A stretch of DNA of 48,594 bases from an uncultured Alistipes sp. (GCA_949288735.1 CASELE010000009.1:1-48594); one strand, 5' to 3'. Counted from the first letter of the stretch, positions 22,699-32,030 are shown. Notes: generated from the sequence alone by a model not told the origin. Program-made: numbers and translations.

Positions 22699-23286
22699 AT
22701 GAAACGCGACATCATACTTTCGGGCGTGGGAGGACAAGGCATCCTCTCGATCGCCACCGTCATCGGCCGCGCCGCTCTCGACGAGGGACTCTACATCAAG
22801 CAGGCCGAAGTCCACGGCATGAGCCAGCGCGGCGGCGACGTGCAGTCGAACCTCCGTCTCTCGTCCGCGCCGATCGCCTCGGACCTCATCCCGCGCGGCG
22901 CAGCCGACATCATCCTCTCGCTGGAGCCTATGGAGGCGTTGCGCTACCTGCCCTGGCTCTCGCAACAGGGATGGGTCGTGACGAACACCACCCCCTTTGT
23001 CAATATCGAAAACTACCCCGACCCCGAACGTCTGCGCGCCGAGCTCGAATCGCTGCCCCGCATCATCGCGCTCGACGTGGACGAGCTCGCCAAAGAGGCC
23101 GCATCGCCCCGCGCCGCCAACATCGTGCTGCTGGGTGCCGCCGCACCGCTGCTGCAGATCGAGGCCGCAAAGCTCGAGCAGGGCATCCGCGACATCTTCG
23201 CACGCAAGGGCGACGCGGTGGTCGAGAGCAACCTCGCCGCCTTCCGCATCGGATACGAACACGCACAAAAAAGCATGCAGAGATGA
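22699..23286 (+). CDS. iorB: Indolepyruvate:ferredoxin oxidoreductase, beta subunit
   Basis: A 195-residue subunit forming the gamma-type domain of 2-oxoacid oxidoreductases. MKRDIILSGVGGQGILSIATVIGRAAL is the conserved GVGGQG start, followed by the HGMSQRGGDVQSNLRL signature of IorB and a SLEPMEALRYLPWL segment. It pairs with IorA to bind CoA and complete the active site. The stop TGA overlaps the aminotransferase ATG (ATGA at 23283-23286), a strong sign of coupled expression and shared pathway. Confidence 0.93.
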   Translation: MKRDIILSGVGGQGILSIATVIGRAALDEGLYIKQAEVHGMSQRGGDVQSNLRLSSAPIASDLIPRGAADIILSLEPMEALRYLPWLSQQGWVVTNTTPFVNIENYPDPERLRAELESLPRIIALDVDELAKEAASPRAANIVLLGAAAPLLQIEAAKLEQGIRDIFARKGDAVVESNLAAFRIGYEHAQKSMQR

Positions 23287-24596
23287 AACAGCCCTTCGAC
23301 AGCACCCTTCTCGACGGAATCCTCGCCGAGATGGAGATTCCGGATATCGCCGCGGCGACCATCCGGCAGTCGGGCGCCGTCGCGCGCCGCATGGAGCAGC
23401 AGACGGGCGAGGAGTTCGTCCACCTCGAGATGGGCGTCCCGGGGCTCAGCCCCGAAGCCATCGGCGTCGAGGCCGAACGGCAGGCGCTCGCCGAGGGCGT
23501 GGCCTCCATCTATCCGCCGCTGCAGGGCATCCCCTCGGTCAAGCAGGCCGCCTCGCGCTTCATCCGGGCCTTCCTCGACATCGGCATCGCCCCCGAAGGG
23601 TGCATTCCGACGGTGGGGTCCATGCAGGGGAGTTTCACCCTCTTCCTGCTCTGCGCGCAGCTCGACCCGAAACGCCGGAAAATCCTCTTCATAGACCCGG
23701 GCTTCCCCATTCAGCGCAACCAGACGCAGCTGCTCGACATCCCGAGCGCATCGTTCGACATCTACAACTACCGCGCCGACAAGCTCGAGGCCAAGCTCGA
23801 AAGCTACCTCTGCGAGGGCGACATCGCGGCCATCGTCTACTCCAACCCCAACAATCCGGCCTGGATCTGCCTGACGGAGCAGGAACTGGAGATCATCGGC
23901 CGGTTGGCCACGAAGTACGACGCGATCGTCATCGAGGACCTCGCCTATCTCGGAATGGATTTCCGCAAGCGGCTCGGCGAACCCGGCAAGGCGCCGTTCC
24001 AGCCCACCGTAGCCCGTTACACGGACAACTACATCCTGATGCTCTCGGCCTCGAAGATATTCAGCTACGCCGGCGAGCGCATCGCCGTGGCGGCCATCTC
24101 CGACAAGCTCTACGGACGCCATTATCCCGCCCTGCTCGAACGCTACCGCATCGGCCGTTTGGGCGACGCCTACGTGCTGGGCATCCTCTACGCCGCCTCG
24201 TCCGGCACGGGCCACGCGGCGCAGTGCGCGCTGGCCGCCATGTTCGATGCCGCGGCCGACGGACGGCTCGACTTCGTAGGCCACACCTCGGAGTATGCAC
24301 GCCGCGCGAAACGCACGAAGGAGTCGTTCCTCCGCCACGGATTCCGCATCGTCTACGACAAGGATCTCGACGAACGGGTGAGCGACGGATTCTTCTACAC
24401 CGTGGGCTACGGTTCGATGAGCTGCTCGGAGCTGCTGCGCGAGCTGCTGCTCTGCGGCATCTGTGCCATCTCGCTCTCGTCGACCGGCAGCCGGCAGGAG
24501 GGCGTCCGCATCTGCGTCTCGCAACTCAACCGCCCCGAACAGTTCGACCAGCTCGAGGAGCGGCTCGCCCTCTTCGAGGAGAAAAACAAAATCTGA
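23283..24596 (+). CDS. PLP-dependent aminotransferase, class I/II, of the ior operon
   Basis: A 437-residue fold-type-I aminotransferase. Landmarks: LEMGVPGLSPEAIGVEAERQ, YPPLQGIPSVKQAASRF, VYSNPNNPAWICLTE (Asn binding the PLP ring), IEDLAYLGMDF (Asp on the pyridine nitrogen), and Lys in LSASKIFSYAGERIAV as the Schiff-base residue. Start ATG 23283 overlaps the iorB stop. Pathway logic (inference): it transaminates an amino acid, probably aromatic, to the 2-oxoacid used by IorAB. The amino-acid specificity cannot be read directly; branched-chain or methionine use is possible. Confidence 0.88.
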   Translation: MKQPFDSTLLDGILAEMEIPDIAAATIRQSGAVARRMEQQTGEEFVHLEMGVPGLSPEAIGVEAERQALAEGVASIYPPLQGIPSVKQAASRFIRAFLDIGIAPEGCIPTVGSMQGSFTLFLLCAQLDPKRRKILFIDPGFPIQRNQTQLLDIPSASFDIYNYRADKLEAKLESYLCEGDIAAIVYSNPNNPAWICLTEQELEIIGRLATKYDAIVIEDLAYLGMDFRKRLGEPGKAPFQPTVARYTDNYILMLSASKIFSYAGERIAVAAISDKLYGRHYPALLERYRIGRLGDAYVLGILYAASSGTGHAAQCALAAMFDAAADGRLDFVGHTSEYARRAKRTKESFLRHGFRIVYDKDLDERVSDGFFYTVGYGSMSCSELLRELLLCGICAISLSSTGSRQEGVRICVSQLNRPEQFDQLEERLALFEEKNKI

Positions 24597-24602
24597 CGAC
24601 TC

Positions 24603-25898
24603 ATGACACGCTATACCACCGCGGCCGAAGCCGTCCGGCTCATCCGCTCGCACAGCAGCGTCTTCATCCAGGGCAGCACCTCGATACCGGAGGTGCTCGT
24701 CCGGGCGATGACCGACCGCGCCGACGAACTGACCGACGTGACCATCTACTCGGGCTTCGGCGTAGGACGTTCCGACGCACCCTACTGCCGGCCCGAATAC
24801 AAGGAGACCTTCCTCGTGAACAGTCTCTTCGTGGCCAACAACATCCGCCGCTGGCTCGCCGACGGCTACGGACAGTCCATCCCCGCCTTCCTGGGCGAGA
24901 TTCCGGGGCTCTTCCGCAGCGGCATGCTCCCCGTCGACACGGTGCTCCTCAACCTTTCGCGCCCCAACGCCGAAGGATACTGCTCCTACGGCGTCTCGGC
25001 CGACCTCACCGTCTCGGCCGTGGAGATGGCCCATACGGTCATCGCGCAGATCAACGAGGCCATGCCCTTCTCCGAAGGCGACGCCGTGATTCCGCTCTCG
25101 CGCGTGGCGGCCGCCGTCGAGGTGAACGAGCCCCTGGTCGAGGTTCCCACGGCCATACCCACCGACGTCGAGCTGCGCATAGGGCGCCACATCGCCGAAC
25201 TCATCCCCGACGGCGCAACGCTCCAGATCGGTGTGGGAGGCATACCCAACGCCGTACTGGGGGCGCTGACCGACCACAAGCATCTCGGTCTGCACACCGA
25301 GGCGATGACCGACGGCGTGCTGCCGCTCATCGAGCGGGGCGTCATCGACAACTCGCAGAAGAAGGTGAAACCGGGCATGAACGTGGCGTCGCTCGCCCTT
25401 GGCTCGCGCCGTCTATACGACTGGATGGACTACTGCAAGACGCTCGAGATGCGCGACGTGGCCTGGACCAACGACCCGTTCCGCATCCGGCAGAATCCCA
25501 AGGTGATGGCCGTCAATTCGGCAGTCGAGGTGGACCTCACGGGACAGGTATGCGCCGATTCGGTCGGCACGCGTATCATCTCGGGCGTGGGCGGACAGCA
25601 CGACTTCATGTACGGCGGAGCCCTATCCGAGGGCGGCAAGACCTTCATCGCCATCCCCTCGATGACGGAGAAAGGGCAGTCAAAGATCAAGGCCATGCTC
25701 ACGCCGGGCGCAGGAGTCGTCACGACGCGCCACATGATCCAGCACATCGTCACCGAGTACGGCGTGGCCCACCTTCAGGGCAGGAACCTCGCCCAGCGCG
25801 CCAAGGCGCTCATCGCCATAGCCCACCCCTCGGCACGCGAGGAGCTGGAGCGGGCCGCCTGCGAGCGCTTCGGCTATTCGTTCCTGCGGCTGAAATAG
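24603..25898 (+). CDS. Acetyl-CoA hydrolase / 4-hydroxybutyrate CoA-transferase family enzyme
   Basis: A 431-residue family-I CoA-transferase. The catalytic glutamate is in GLHTEAMTDGVLPL, and GVGGIPNAVLGAL is the preceding glycine loop; the C-terminal half has GTRIISGVGGQHDFMYGGALS and TPGAGVVTTRHMIQHIVTEYGVA, both diagnostic. Family reaction: moves CoA between acyl groups through a glutamyl-CoA intermediate. In this operon it would release arylacetate (e.g. phenylacetate, indoleacetate) while forming acetyl-CoA or another acyl-CoA, instead of the PaaK-type CoA ligase often found beside ior genes. It starts 6 nt after the aminotransferase and is followed by a strong hairpin. Substrate pair not determinable here. 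Confidence 0.88.
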   Translation: MTRYTTAAEAVRLIRSHSSVFIQGSTSIPEVLVRAMTDRADELTDVTIYSGFGVGRSDAPYCRPEYKETFLVNSLFVANNIRRWLADGYGQSIPAFLGEIPGLFRSGMLPVDTVLLNLSRPNAEGYCSYGVSADLTVSAVEMAHTVIAQINEAMPFSEGDAVIPLSRVAAAVEVNEPLVEVPTAIPTDVELRIGRHIAELIPDGATLQIGVGGIPNAVLGALTDHKHLGLHTEAMTDGVLPLIERGVIDNSQKKVKPGMNVASLALGSRRLYDWMDYCKTLEMRDVAWTNDPFRIRQNPKVMAVNSAVEVDLTGQVCADSVGTRIISGVGGQHDFMYGGALSEGGKTFIAIPSMTEKGQSKIKAMLTPGAGVVTTRHMIQHIVTEYGVAHLQGRNLAQRAKALIAIAHPSAREELERAACERFGYSFLRLK

Positions 25899-25918
25899 AC
25901 CGGGACGACCGTGAAGCG

Positions 25919-25950
25919 AACCGCCCCGCCGGTTTTCCGGCGGGGCGGTT
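25919..25950 (+). terminator. Hairpin terminator of the ior operon
   Basis: 14-bp perfect stem AACCGCCCCGCCGG / CCGGCGGGGCGGTT with a TTTT loop, 20 nt after the last stop. No T-run follows, so it may stop transcription weakly or protect the 3' end. Confidence 0.75.
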
Positions 25951-26078
25951 CCGTCCGGCGGGCCGTCGGAGCGGAGCGTTTGTCGTACACCGGATCCGCA
26001 CCCCTTTTCGTAACTTCGCCGCCGGGGAATCCCGTCACGAAGGATCCGGGCAACGGACAAGATGGCCCATTTATGGTT

Positions 26079-26086
26079 ATCTTTGC
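26079..26086 (+). promoter_or_regulatory. -7 box TATCTTTG for the efflux operon
   Basis: Exact TAnnTTTG, 54 nt before the ATG at 26141. A related TAACTTCG lies at 26011-26018. No -33 TTG at standard spacing. Confidence 0.5.
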
Positions 26087-26140
26087 ACCGTGCCGCCGCT
26101 CCCGAGAGAGCCGCCGTCCGACAGCAAACACGAAAGCGCC

Positions 26141-26833
26141 ATGATCATCGAACTGAAAGATATTCACAAGACCTACCGGGGCGGCGCACCGCTCCACGTC
26201 CTGAAGGGGGTGAATCTCTCGATCGACAAGGGTGAACTGGTCTCGATCATGGGGGCTTCGGGCTCGGGCAAATCGACCCTGCTGAACATCCTCGGCATAC
26301 TCGACGACTACGACAGCGGCAGCTACCGCCTCGCCGGAGAGCTCATCCGCGGCTTCAGCGAGACACGGGCCGCCGCGACACGCAACCGCATGATCGGCTT
26401 CGTCTTCCAGTCGTTCAACCTGATCAGCTACAAGAACGCGATGGAGAACGTCGCCCTGCCCCTCTACTATCGGGGCGTGCCGCGACGTCGGCGCAACGCC
26501 CTCGCGCTCGAATACCTCGAGATGCTCGGACTCAGGGAGTGGGCCACGCACATGCCCAACGAAATGTCGGGCGGCCAGAAGCAGCGCGTGGCCATCGCGC
26601 GCGCGCTCATCAACCGGCCCGAAATCATCCTCGCCGACGAGCCCACGGGCGCCCTCGACAGCGTCACCTCGCAGGAGGTGATGAACCTGCTGCGCCGCGT
26701 GAATACCGAGATGGGAATGACGATCGTCTGCGTCACGCACGAACAGTCGATCGCCGACCAGACCGACCGCATCATCCGCATCCACGACGGCATCATCGAG
26801 AGCATCACCTCCACCGGACTCGCCGCACGATGA
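26141..26833 (+). CDS. ABC transporter ATP-binding protein, MacB/LolD type
   Basis: A 230-residue cytoplasmic ATPase. Walker A GASGSGKST (38-46), Q-loop VFQSFNLI, signature MSGGQKQRVAIARAL, Walker B IILADEPTGALD and switch VTHE are all intact. The 'EPTGALD' form is standard for the LolD/MacB/FtsE subfamily that works with FtsX-fold permeases. The start is the ATG giving the standard MIIELKDIHKTYRGG opening. Its stop overlaps the next ATG (ATGA), coupling it to the permease. Role inferred: powers a tripartite envelope pump with the four genes that follow; substrate unknown (macrolide-like drugs, peptides, lipids or siderophores are all possible). Confidence 0.93.
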   Translation: MIIELKDIHKTYRGGAPLHVLKGVNLSIDKGELVSIMGASGSGKSTLLNILGILDDYDSGSYRLAGELIRGFSETRAAATRNRMIGFVFQSFNLISYKNAMENVALPLYYRGVPRRRRNALALEYLEMLGLREWATHMPNEMSGGQKQRVAIARALINRPEIILADEPTGALDSVTSQEVMNLLRRVNTEMGMTIVCVTHEQSIADQTDRIIRIHDGIIESITSTGLAAR

Positions 26834-28098
26834 GAGAGCTCTTCCTCGAAATATGGGCGTCGATGCGCAGGAACAGGCTCCGCACCTTCCTCACGGGCTT
26901 TTCGGTAGCGTGGGGCATCTTCATGCTGGTCATCCTGCTCGGATCGGGCAACGGTCTGAAAAACGGCTTCTTCTCCCATTTCGACCGCTACACCGTCAAT
27001 TCGATGGAGATCTACGGCGGCTACACCTCGAAACCCTACGGCGGTTACGAGAAGGGCCGCGACATCCGCCTGCGCAACAGCGACCTGACGATTCTCGAGC
27101 ACGAATTTCCCGAGGTGGACCAGGTGACGGCCACCGCACGGTTCGACTCCAGGACGGCCTCGGTCGACGGCCGCTTCATGAAGACCTCCCTGCAGGGGTG
27201 CCTCCCCGAACTGACGGAGATCCGCACCATCAAGCTCTCCGCGGGCCGCTTCATCAACCGGCTCGACGTCGACCGTTACCGCAGGGTCATCGTCATCGAC
27301 GAGGCGATGCGGCGCGTACTCTTCGCCGGCGCCGACCCGCTCGGGCGGCGGATCCGCGTCGGCGACTCCACCGCGATGGCCCTCTTCACGGTGGTCGGCG
27401 TCGAAGAGGGCGACGCCGAACGGAGCACCTCGTCGTGCTACATACCCCTCACCACCGGGCAGCTCATCTACACGGGCAACGACCCCGAGGTGAGCAGCGC
27501 CGTCTTCACGGTCAACGGCATCGATACCGACGACGAGATGCAGGAGTTCGAGCGGCGCCTCATACACCGCATCGCCGCCGAGCACGACTTCGACCCCGAA
27601 GACGAGAGCGCCGTCTGGCTGCGGAACAACATGGCCTTCTACAAGGAGATGTCGCTCGTCTTCGGCGGCATCGACCTCTTCATCTGGATCATCGGACTGG
27701 GAACGCTGCTGGCCGGCGTGGTCGGCGTGAGCAACATCATGCTCGTGACGGTCGCCGAGCGCACCTTCGAGTTCGGCATCCGCAAGGCGCTCGGGGCCCG
27801 GCCCTCCTCCATCATACGGCTGATTCTCATCGAATCGATAGCCGTGACCGCCCTTTTCGGATATATGGGCATGGTGCTGGGCGTCGCAGTCATGGAGGGG
27901 GTGAACCGTCTGCTCGAACGGATGCCGGCCGACGACTCGCAGTTCGGCGGCACGATCTTCGTCGACCCCACGCTCGACCTCTCGATCGCGGTGAGCGCCA
28001 CGCTCGTGCTCGTCGCGGCAGGGCTCGTCGCGGGCTACGTACCGGCCCGGCGCGCCGCCCGGCTCAAGACCATCGACGCCCTGCGTCACAACAAGTAA
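26830..28098 (+). CDS. FtsX/MacB-type ABC permease 1
   Basis: A 422-residue inner-membrane protein of MacB architecture: an N-terminal TM helix (FLTGFSVAWGIFMLVILLGSG, ~20-40), a ~230-residue periplasmic MacB_PCD-like domain, then three C-terminal TM helices with the FtsX core GLGTLLAGVVGVSNIMLVTVAERTFEFGIRKALGA. Unlike E. coli MacB, the ATPase is a separate protein. The conserved LRHNK end is cytoplasmic. It is 12 nt from a second, paralogous permease, so the pump is probably a heterodimer. Confidence 0.92.
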   Translation: MRELFLEIWASMRRNRLRTFLTGFSVAWGIFMLVILLGSGNGLKNGFFSHFDRYTVNSMEIYGGYTSKPYGGYEKGRDIRLRNSDLTILEHEFPEVDQVTATARFDSRTASVDGRFMKTSLQGCLPELTEIRTIKLSAGRFINRLDVDRYRRVIVIDEAMRRVLFAGADPLGRRIRVGDSTAMALFTVVGVEEGDAERSTSSCYIPLTTGQLIYTGNDPEVSSAVFTVNGIDTDDEMQEFERRLIHRIAAEHDFDPEDESAVWLRNNMAFYKEMSLVFGGIDLFIWIIGLGTLLAGVVGVSNIMLVTVAERTFEFGIRKALGARPSSIIRLILIESIAVTALFGYMGMVLGVAVMEGVNRLLERMPADDSQFGGTIFVDPTLDLSIAVSATLVLVAAGLVAGYVPARRAARLKTIDALRHNK

Positions 28099-28110
28099 AA
28101 CGACACCGCG

Positions 28111-29373
28111 ATGGGCTTTTTCGATTCGGACCGCTGGAACGAGATCCTTCAGACCATCTCGCGCAACCGCAAACGCAGCATCATGACCGCCCTGGGCATC
28201 TTCTGGGGCATCTTCATGCTCGTCGTGCTGCTGGGCGCCGGACAGGGGCTCGGTCGCATGGCCCGCAGCTCGCTGGGCGACATGACGGTCAACTCGGCCT
28301 TCTTCATTCCCGACCAGACATCGATTCCCTACAAGGGAATGCCCTCGGATCGCAGTTGGCGCCTCAGCGACGACGACGTGGAGGCCGTGCGGGCGAATCC
28401 GGCGGTGAAGTACGCCGGCGGCGTCATATTCGGCGGCACGCACAACTGCGCGCGCGGATCGCTCAAGGGCGACTATCATATCATGGGCTACACGCCCGAA
28501 ATACACAGCCACATACACATCCAGCCCCTCCTCTACGGCCGACTGCTGAACGACATGGACCAGATGCACAAGCGCAAGGTCTGCGTCATCGGCACGCAGG
28601 TATGGAAGGACCTCTTCCCCGGAGGCGGGGATCCGAGCGGATCGATCATACAGGTGGGCGGCTCCTACTTCATGGTCGTGGGCGTAGTCGTCAAGAAGGG
28701 CATGGCCGAGCTGGGCAGCGACACCGAACGCACGCTCTTCGTTCCCGCCTCGCTCGCCCAGCAGCTCTTCGGCCGCGGCCGCACGGTGGACTTGCTCGCC
28801 GTGGCGGGCGAGGAGGGGCTGCCGAACCGCGAGGTCGTGGATATCTGCCGGCGTACGCTCTTCGCACGCCATATCATCGCTCCCGACGACCCGCGCGCCG
28901 CGTGGGTCATCTCGACCACCGATCTGCTCGAGAACGTCTCGCGCCTCTTCCGCGGCATCAGCCTGCTCACATGGATCGTAGGGCTGGGGACGCTGCTGGC
29001 CGGCGTGGTCGGCGTGAGCAACATCATGCTCGTGACGGTCAAGGAGCGCACGCAGGAGATCGGCATCCGCCGCGCACTGGGTGCGCCGCCCGCGGCCATC
29101 GTCTCGCAGATCCTGTCGGAGAGCTTCGTGCTTACCTTCATCGCCGGCGTGGCGGGCTTCGCCGCCGCCGTCGGAACCCTCTCGCTCGCCGACTCGCTCT
29201 ACTACCACACCATGGTGGCGACCCTGCGCGGTCCTGAAATCACCATGCAGATACCCTTCGGCACAGGACTGCTCGCTCTCTTCATCCTCGTGAGCGGAAG
29301 CCTCGCCGCCGGCATCATCCCCGTCGTCCGGGCGCTGCGCATCAAGGCCGCCGACGCCATCCGCGAAGAGTGA
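28111..29373 (+). CDS. FtsX/MacB-type ABC permease 2
   Basis: A 420-residue paralogue of the preceding permease with the same layout: TM1 (TALGIFWGIFMLVVLLGAGQG), periplasmic domain to ~residue 285, and the FtsX core in which GLGTLLAGVVGVSNIMLVTVKERTQEIGIRRALGA is almost identical to the neighbour, followed by two further TM helices. Identity is concentrated in the C-terminal core while the periplasmic domains differ, suggesting an old duplication with specialised sensing or substrate arms. Confidence 0.92.
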   Translation: MGFFDSDRWNEILQTISRNRKRSIMTALGIFWGIFMLVVLLGAGQGLGRMARSSLGDMTVNSAFFIPDQTSIPYKGMPSDRSWRLSDDDVEAVRANPAVKYAGGVIFGGTHNCARGSLKGDYHIMGYTPEIHSHIHIQPLLYGRLLNDMDQMHKRKVCVIGTQVWKDLFPGGGDPSGSIIQVGGSYFMVVGVVVKKGMAELGSDTERTLFVPASLAQQLFGRGRTVDLLAVAGEEGLPNREVVDICRRTLFARHIIAPDDPRAAWVISTTDLLENVSRLFRGISLLTWIVGLGTLLAGVVGVSNIMLVTVKERTQEIGIRRALGAPPAAIVSQILSESFVLTFIAGVAGFAAAVGTLSLADSLYYHTMVATLRGPEITMQIPFGTGLLALFILVSGSLAAGIIPVVRALRIKAADAIREE

Positions 29374-29413
29374 CACGAATCCACGGAACCGATAACGAAC
29401 AACTGCCTCCGTC

Positions 29414-30562
29414 ATGAAAAAAATCCTGAAAATCGCACTGGTCCTGCTCTTCGCGGCACTGCTGCTGGGCACGCTCTTCTTCCTGTGGCAGAAGACGCGT
29501 CCGGCGAAGACCTTCTACGCAATCGTCGAACCGCGCATCGACACCATCCGGCAGACGGTGGTCGCCACGGGCAAGATCGAACCCCGCGACGAGGTGCTCA
29601 TCAAGCCCCAGATATCGGGCATCATCTCGGACCTGCACCGCGAAGCGGGCGAGACGGTACGCGAGGGCGACATACTCGCCACCGTGAAGGTCATCCCCGA
29701 GATGGGGGCCCTCAACAGCGCCGAAGCGCAGGTCACCTCGGCCGAACTCACGCTGGAGCAGACCCGCCGCGAGCACCTTCGCACGGAGCGGCTCCACGAC
29801 AAGGGGGTCGTCTCGCACGAGGAGTACGAGCAGAGCCTCACGGCGCTCGAACGGGCCCGCGAAGAGCTGCAGAACGCACGCGACAACCTCGAAATCACGC
29901 GCAACGGCATCGCCGAGAAATACCGCGAGCTGAGCAACACGCAGATCCGCTCGACCATCGACGGCATGATTCTAGACGTGCCGGTCAAGGTGGGCAATTC
30001 GGTCATCCAGGCCAACACCTTCAACGACGGCACCACAATCGCCTCGGTGGCCGACATGACGCAGATGCTCTTCCGCGGCGACGTGGACGAGACCGACGTG
30101 GGCAAGCTCCGCAGGGGAATGCCCGTAAGGCTGACCGTCGGCGCGATGCAGGATGTCGAACTGGAGGCCGAGCTGGAGTACATCGCCCCCAAGGCGACCG
30201 AGGAGAACGGCATCATCCTCTTCGAGGTGAAGGCCGCCGTCCGCATCCCCGACAGCCTCTTCGTGCGGGCGGGCTACAGCGCCAACGCAGAGATTGTCAT
30301 CGAGGAGCACGACTCGGTGCTCACCCTGCCCGAAGGGTGCGTGGAGTTCGACGGAGAACATGCCTACGTCCACGTGCTGACCGGCGACGCCGAAGCCTAT
30401 CCGCAGCCCTTCGAGCGGCGTGCGGTGAAGGTGGGGCTCTCGGACGGCGTACGGATCGAAATCACCGGCGGACTCGGAGCGGACGAGCGCGTGCGCGGCA
30501 CGCGGACCGACCGCGAGACCCTCCGGCACGAAACCGAAGAGCATGACCGGACAGACGAATAA
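29414..30562 (+). CDS. Periplasmic adaptor (HlyD/MacA-type membrane fusion protein)
   Basis: A 382-residue protein anchored by one N-terminal TM helix (ILKIALVLLFAALLLGTLFFLW). It then shows the adaptor pattern: first half-lipoyl strand (VVATGKIEPRDEVLIKPQISG), an alpha-hairpin (EAQVTSAELTLEQTRREHL to ~NLEITRNGIAEKY), second half-lipoyl (STIDGMILDVPVKVGNSV), and beta-barrel plus membrane-proximal domains. The C-terminal 20 residues are highly charged (RTDRETLRHETEEHDRTDE). Role: bridges the ABC permeases to the TolC-like channel. It is 40 nt after permease 2 and 13 nt before the channel gene. Confidence 0.92.
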   Translation: MKKILKIALVLLFAALLLGTLFFLWQKTRPAKTFYAIVEPRIDTIRQTVVATGKIEPRDEVLIKPQISGIISDLHREAGETVREGDILATVKVIPEMGALNSAEAQVTSAELTLEQTRREHLRTERLHDKGVVSHEEYEQSLTALERAREELQNARDNLEITRNGIAEKYRELSNTQIRSTIDGMILDVPVKVGNSVIQANTFNDGTTIASVADMTQMLFRGDVDETDVGKLRRGMPVRLTVGAMQDVELEAELEYIAPKATEENGIILFEVKAAVRIPDSLFVRAGYSANAEIVIEEHDSVLTLPEGCVEFDGEHAYVHVLTGDAEAYPQPFERRAVKVGLSDGVRIEITGGLGADERVRGTRTDRETLRHETEEHDRTDE

Positions 30563-30575
30563 CACGCCGATCGCC

Positions 30576-31904
30576 ATGGCCCGATATATCCTACTCGCCG
30601 CACTGCTGCTCGGAACGGGCGCAGCGCACACCGCCGGGGCCCAGGAGGCTCCGTGGACGCTCGAAGAGTGCATCGCCCATGCACAGAAGCACAACATAGA
30701 CGTACGGCAGCAGGCCCTGCAGGCCGAGGAGAGCGAGGTGCAGCTCTCCACGGCACGGGGCAGCCGCCTACCCAGCCTCAACGCCTCGCTCGGCGCCGAC
30801 GCCTCGTTCGGACTCTCGCCGTCGAGCAACAACGTCTATGTCAGTTCGAACCGCATCTCGGGCACGGCCGGCGTCGCCGCCAGCATGCCCCTCTTCGAAG
30901 GACTGGGCATCAACCGCCGCATACGCAGCGCACGGCTCGACCTGGAGGCTGCCGTGCAGGAGCTGGAACAGGCGCGCGAGAATGTGGCCGTACAGGTCAT
31001 GACGCTCTACCTGCAGGTGCTCCTCGACCGCGAGCTGGTCGGCGTGGCCGAACGACAGCTGGAGCTGAGCCGGCGGCAGGTCGAGCGCAACCGTCAGCTG
31101 GTGACGAGCGGCAGACAGCCCGAATCGGCGCTGCGCGAAAGCGAGGCGCTGCGCGCCGAAGACGAGCTCTCGCTCACGCAGGCACGCAACGACCTCACCC
31201 TCGCCCTGCTCGACCTCAGCCAGGCCCTCGACCGTCCCTCGGCCGCCGGATTCGACGTGGCGGTGCCGACGCTCGACAGTCTCGCGCTCGAGGCGATGCG
31301 CGACCTTGGCGACCCGGAGGCCGTCTGGGCCTATGCCGACGCCCACCGTCCGGCCGTGCGGGCCGGAGAGCTGCGGCTCGAGAGCAGCGAGAACGCCGTC
31401 CGTGCGGCCCGTTCGGAGCTCTACCCCTCCGTATCGCTCACCGCGGGCTACAGCACGGGAGTCTACGACCATACGGGCGAAGCCTTCTGGGAGCAGTTCC
31501 GCCACAACAGCCGCGAATATGTCGGGCTCACGGTGAACATCCCCATCTTCAACCGGCGGAGCGCCCGCAACGGAGTCCGCTCGGCCGAGCTCTCGATGCG
31601 CATGCAGGAACTCGCCCTCGCCCGGACGCGCCAGGATCTGCGCAAGGAGATCGAACAGGCCTACTACAACGCCGACGCCGCCTGGACACGCTACCTCGCC
31701 TCGGAGCGGGCCCTCGCTTCGGCACGCGTCGCCTTCGCCTACGAAGAGCAGAAGACCGAGGCGGGACGCTCGACCCTCTTCGACTATTACGACGCCCGTA
31801 CCCGCATGCAGGAGGCCGAGTCGACCCTCGTGCGCGCCAAGTACGAATTCGTCTTCCGAAGCAAGATACTCGACTTCTACCGTGGCCGGCCTATCCGGCT
31901 CTGA
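30576..31904 (+). CDS. TolC-family outer-membrane efflux channel
   Basis: A 442-residue exported protein. The ATG at 30576 gives MARYILLAALLLGTGAAHTAGAQ, a clean signal peptide; an upstream ATG at 30543 overlaps the adaptor gene and adds polar residues. WTLEECIAHAQKHNIDVRQQAL is the canonical OEP start, repeated in the second half by the helical stretch from VWAYADAHRPAVRAGEL, the TolC internal duplication. Long coiled-coil helices alternate with strands, ending near SKILDFYRGRPIRL. It completes an ATPase-permease-permease-adaptor-channel operon. No regulator gene lies next to it. Confidence 0.92.
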   Translation: MARYILLAALLLGTGAAHTAGAQEAPWTLEECIAHAQKHNIDVRQQALQAEESEVQLSTARGSRLPSLNASLGADASFGLSPSSNNVYVSSNRISGTAGVAASMPLFEGLGINRRIRSARLDLEAAVQELEQARENVAVQVMTLYLQVLLDRELVGVAERQLELSRRQVERNRQLVTSGRQPESALRESEALRAEDELSLTQARNDLTLALLDLSQALDRPSAAGFDVAVPTLDSLALEAMRDLGDPEAVWAYADAHRPAVRAGELRLESSENAVRAARSELYPSVSLTAGYSTGVYDHTGEAFWEQFRHNSREYVGLTVNIPIFNRRSARNGVRSAELSMRMQELALARTRQDLRKEIEQAYYNADAAWTRYLASERALASARVAFAYEEQKTEAGRSTLFDYYDARTRMQEAESTLVRAKYEFVFRSKILDFYRGRPIRL

Positions 31905-31977
31905 GGCGGGAGGCGGGAGGCGCTCGATGAGGGGCAAATCGGGCCGCCGCGCCACGCGGAATCCGGAAAATTTGCCC

Positions 31978-31985
31978 TACTTTTG
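31978..31985 (+). promoter_or_regulatory. -7 box TACTTTTG for the AspT-type transporter
   Basis: Matches TAnnTTTG, 45 nt before the ATG at 32031. The leader contains inverted arms ATCCGCCG / CGGCGGAT (31994-32001, 32003-32010). No -33 TTG at standard spacing. Confidence 0.45.
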
Positions 31986-32030
31986 CAGCCGGAATCCGCC
32001 GACGGCGGATGCAGCAAGGAGCATCGGAAT

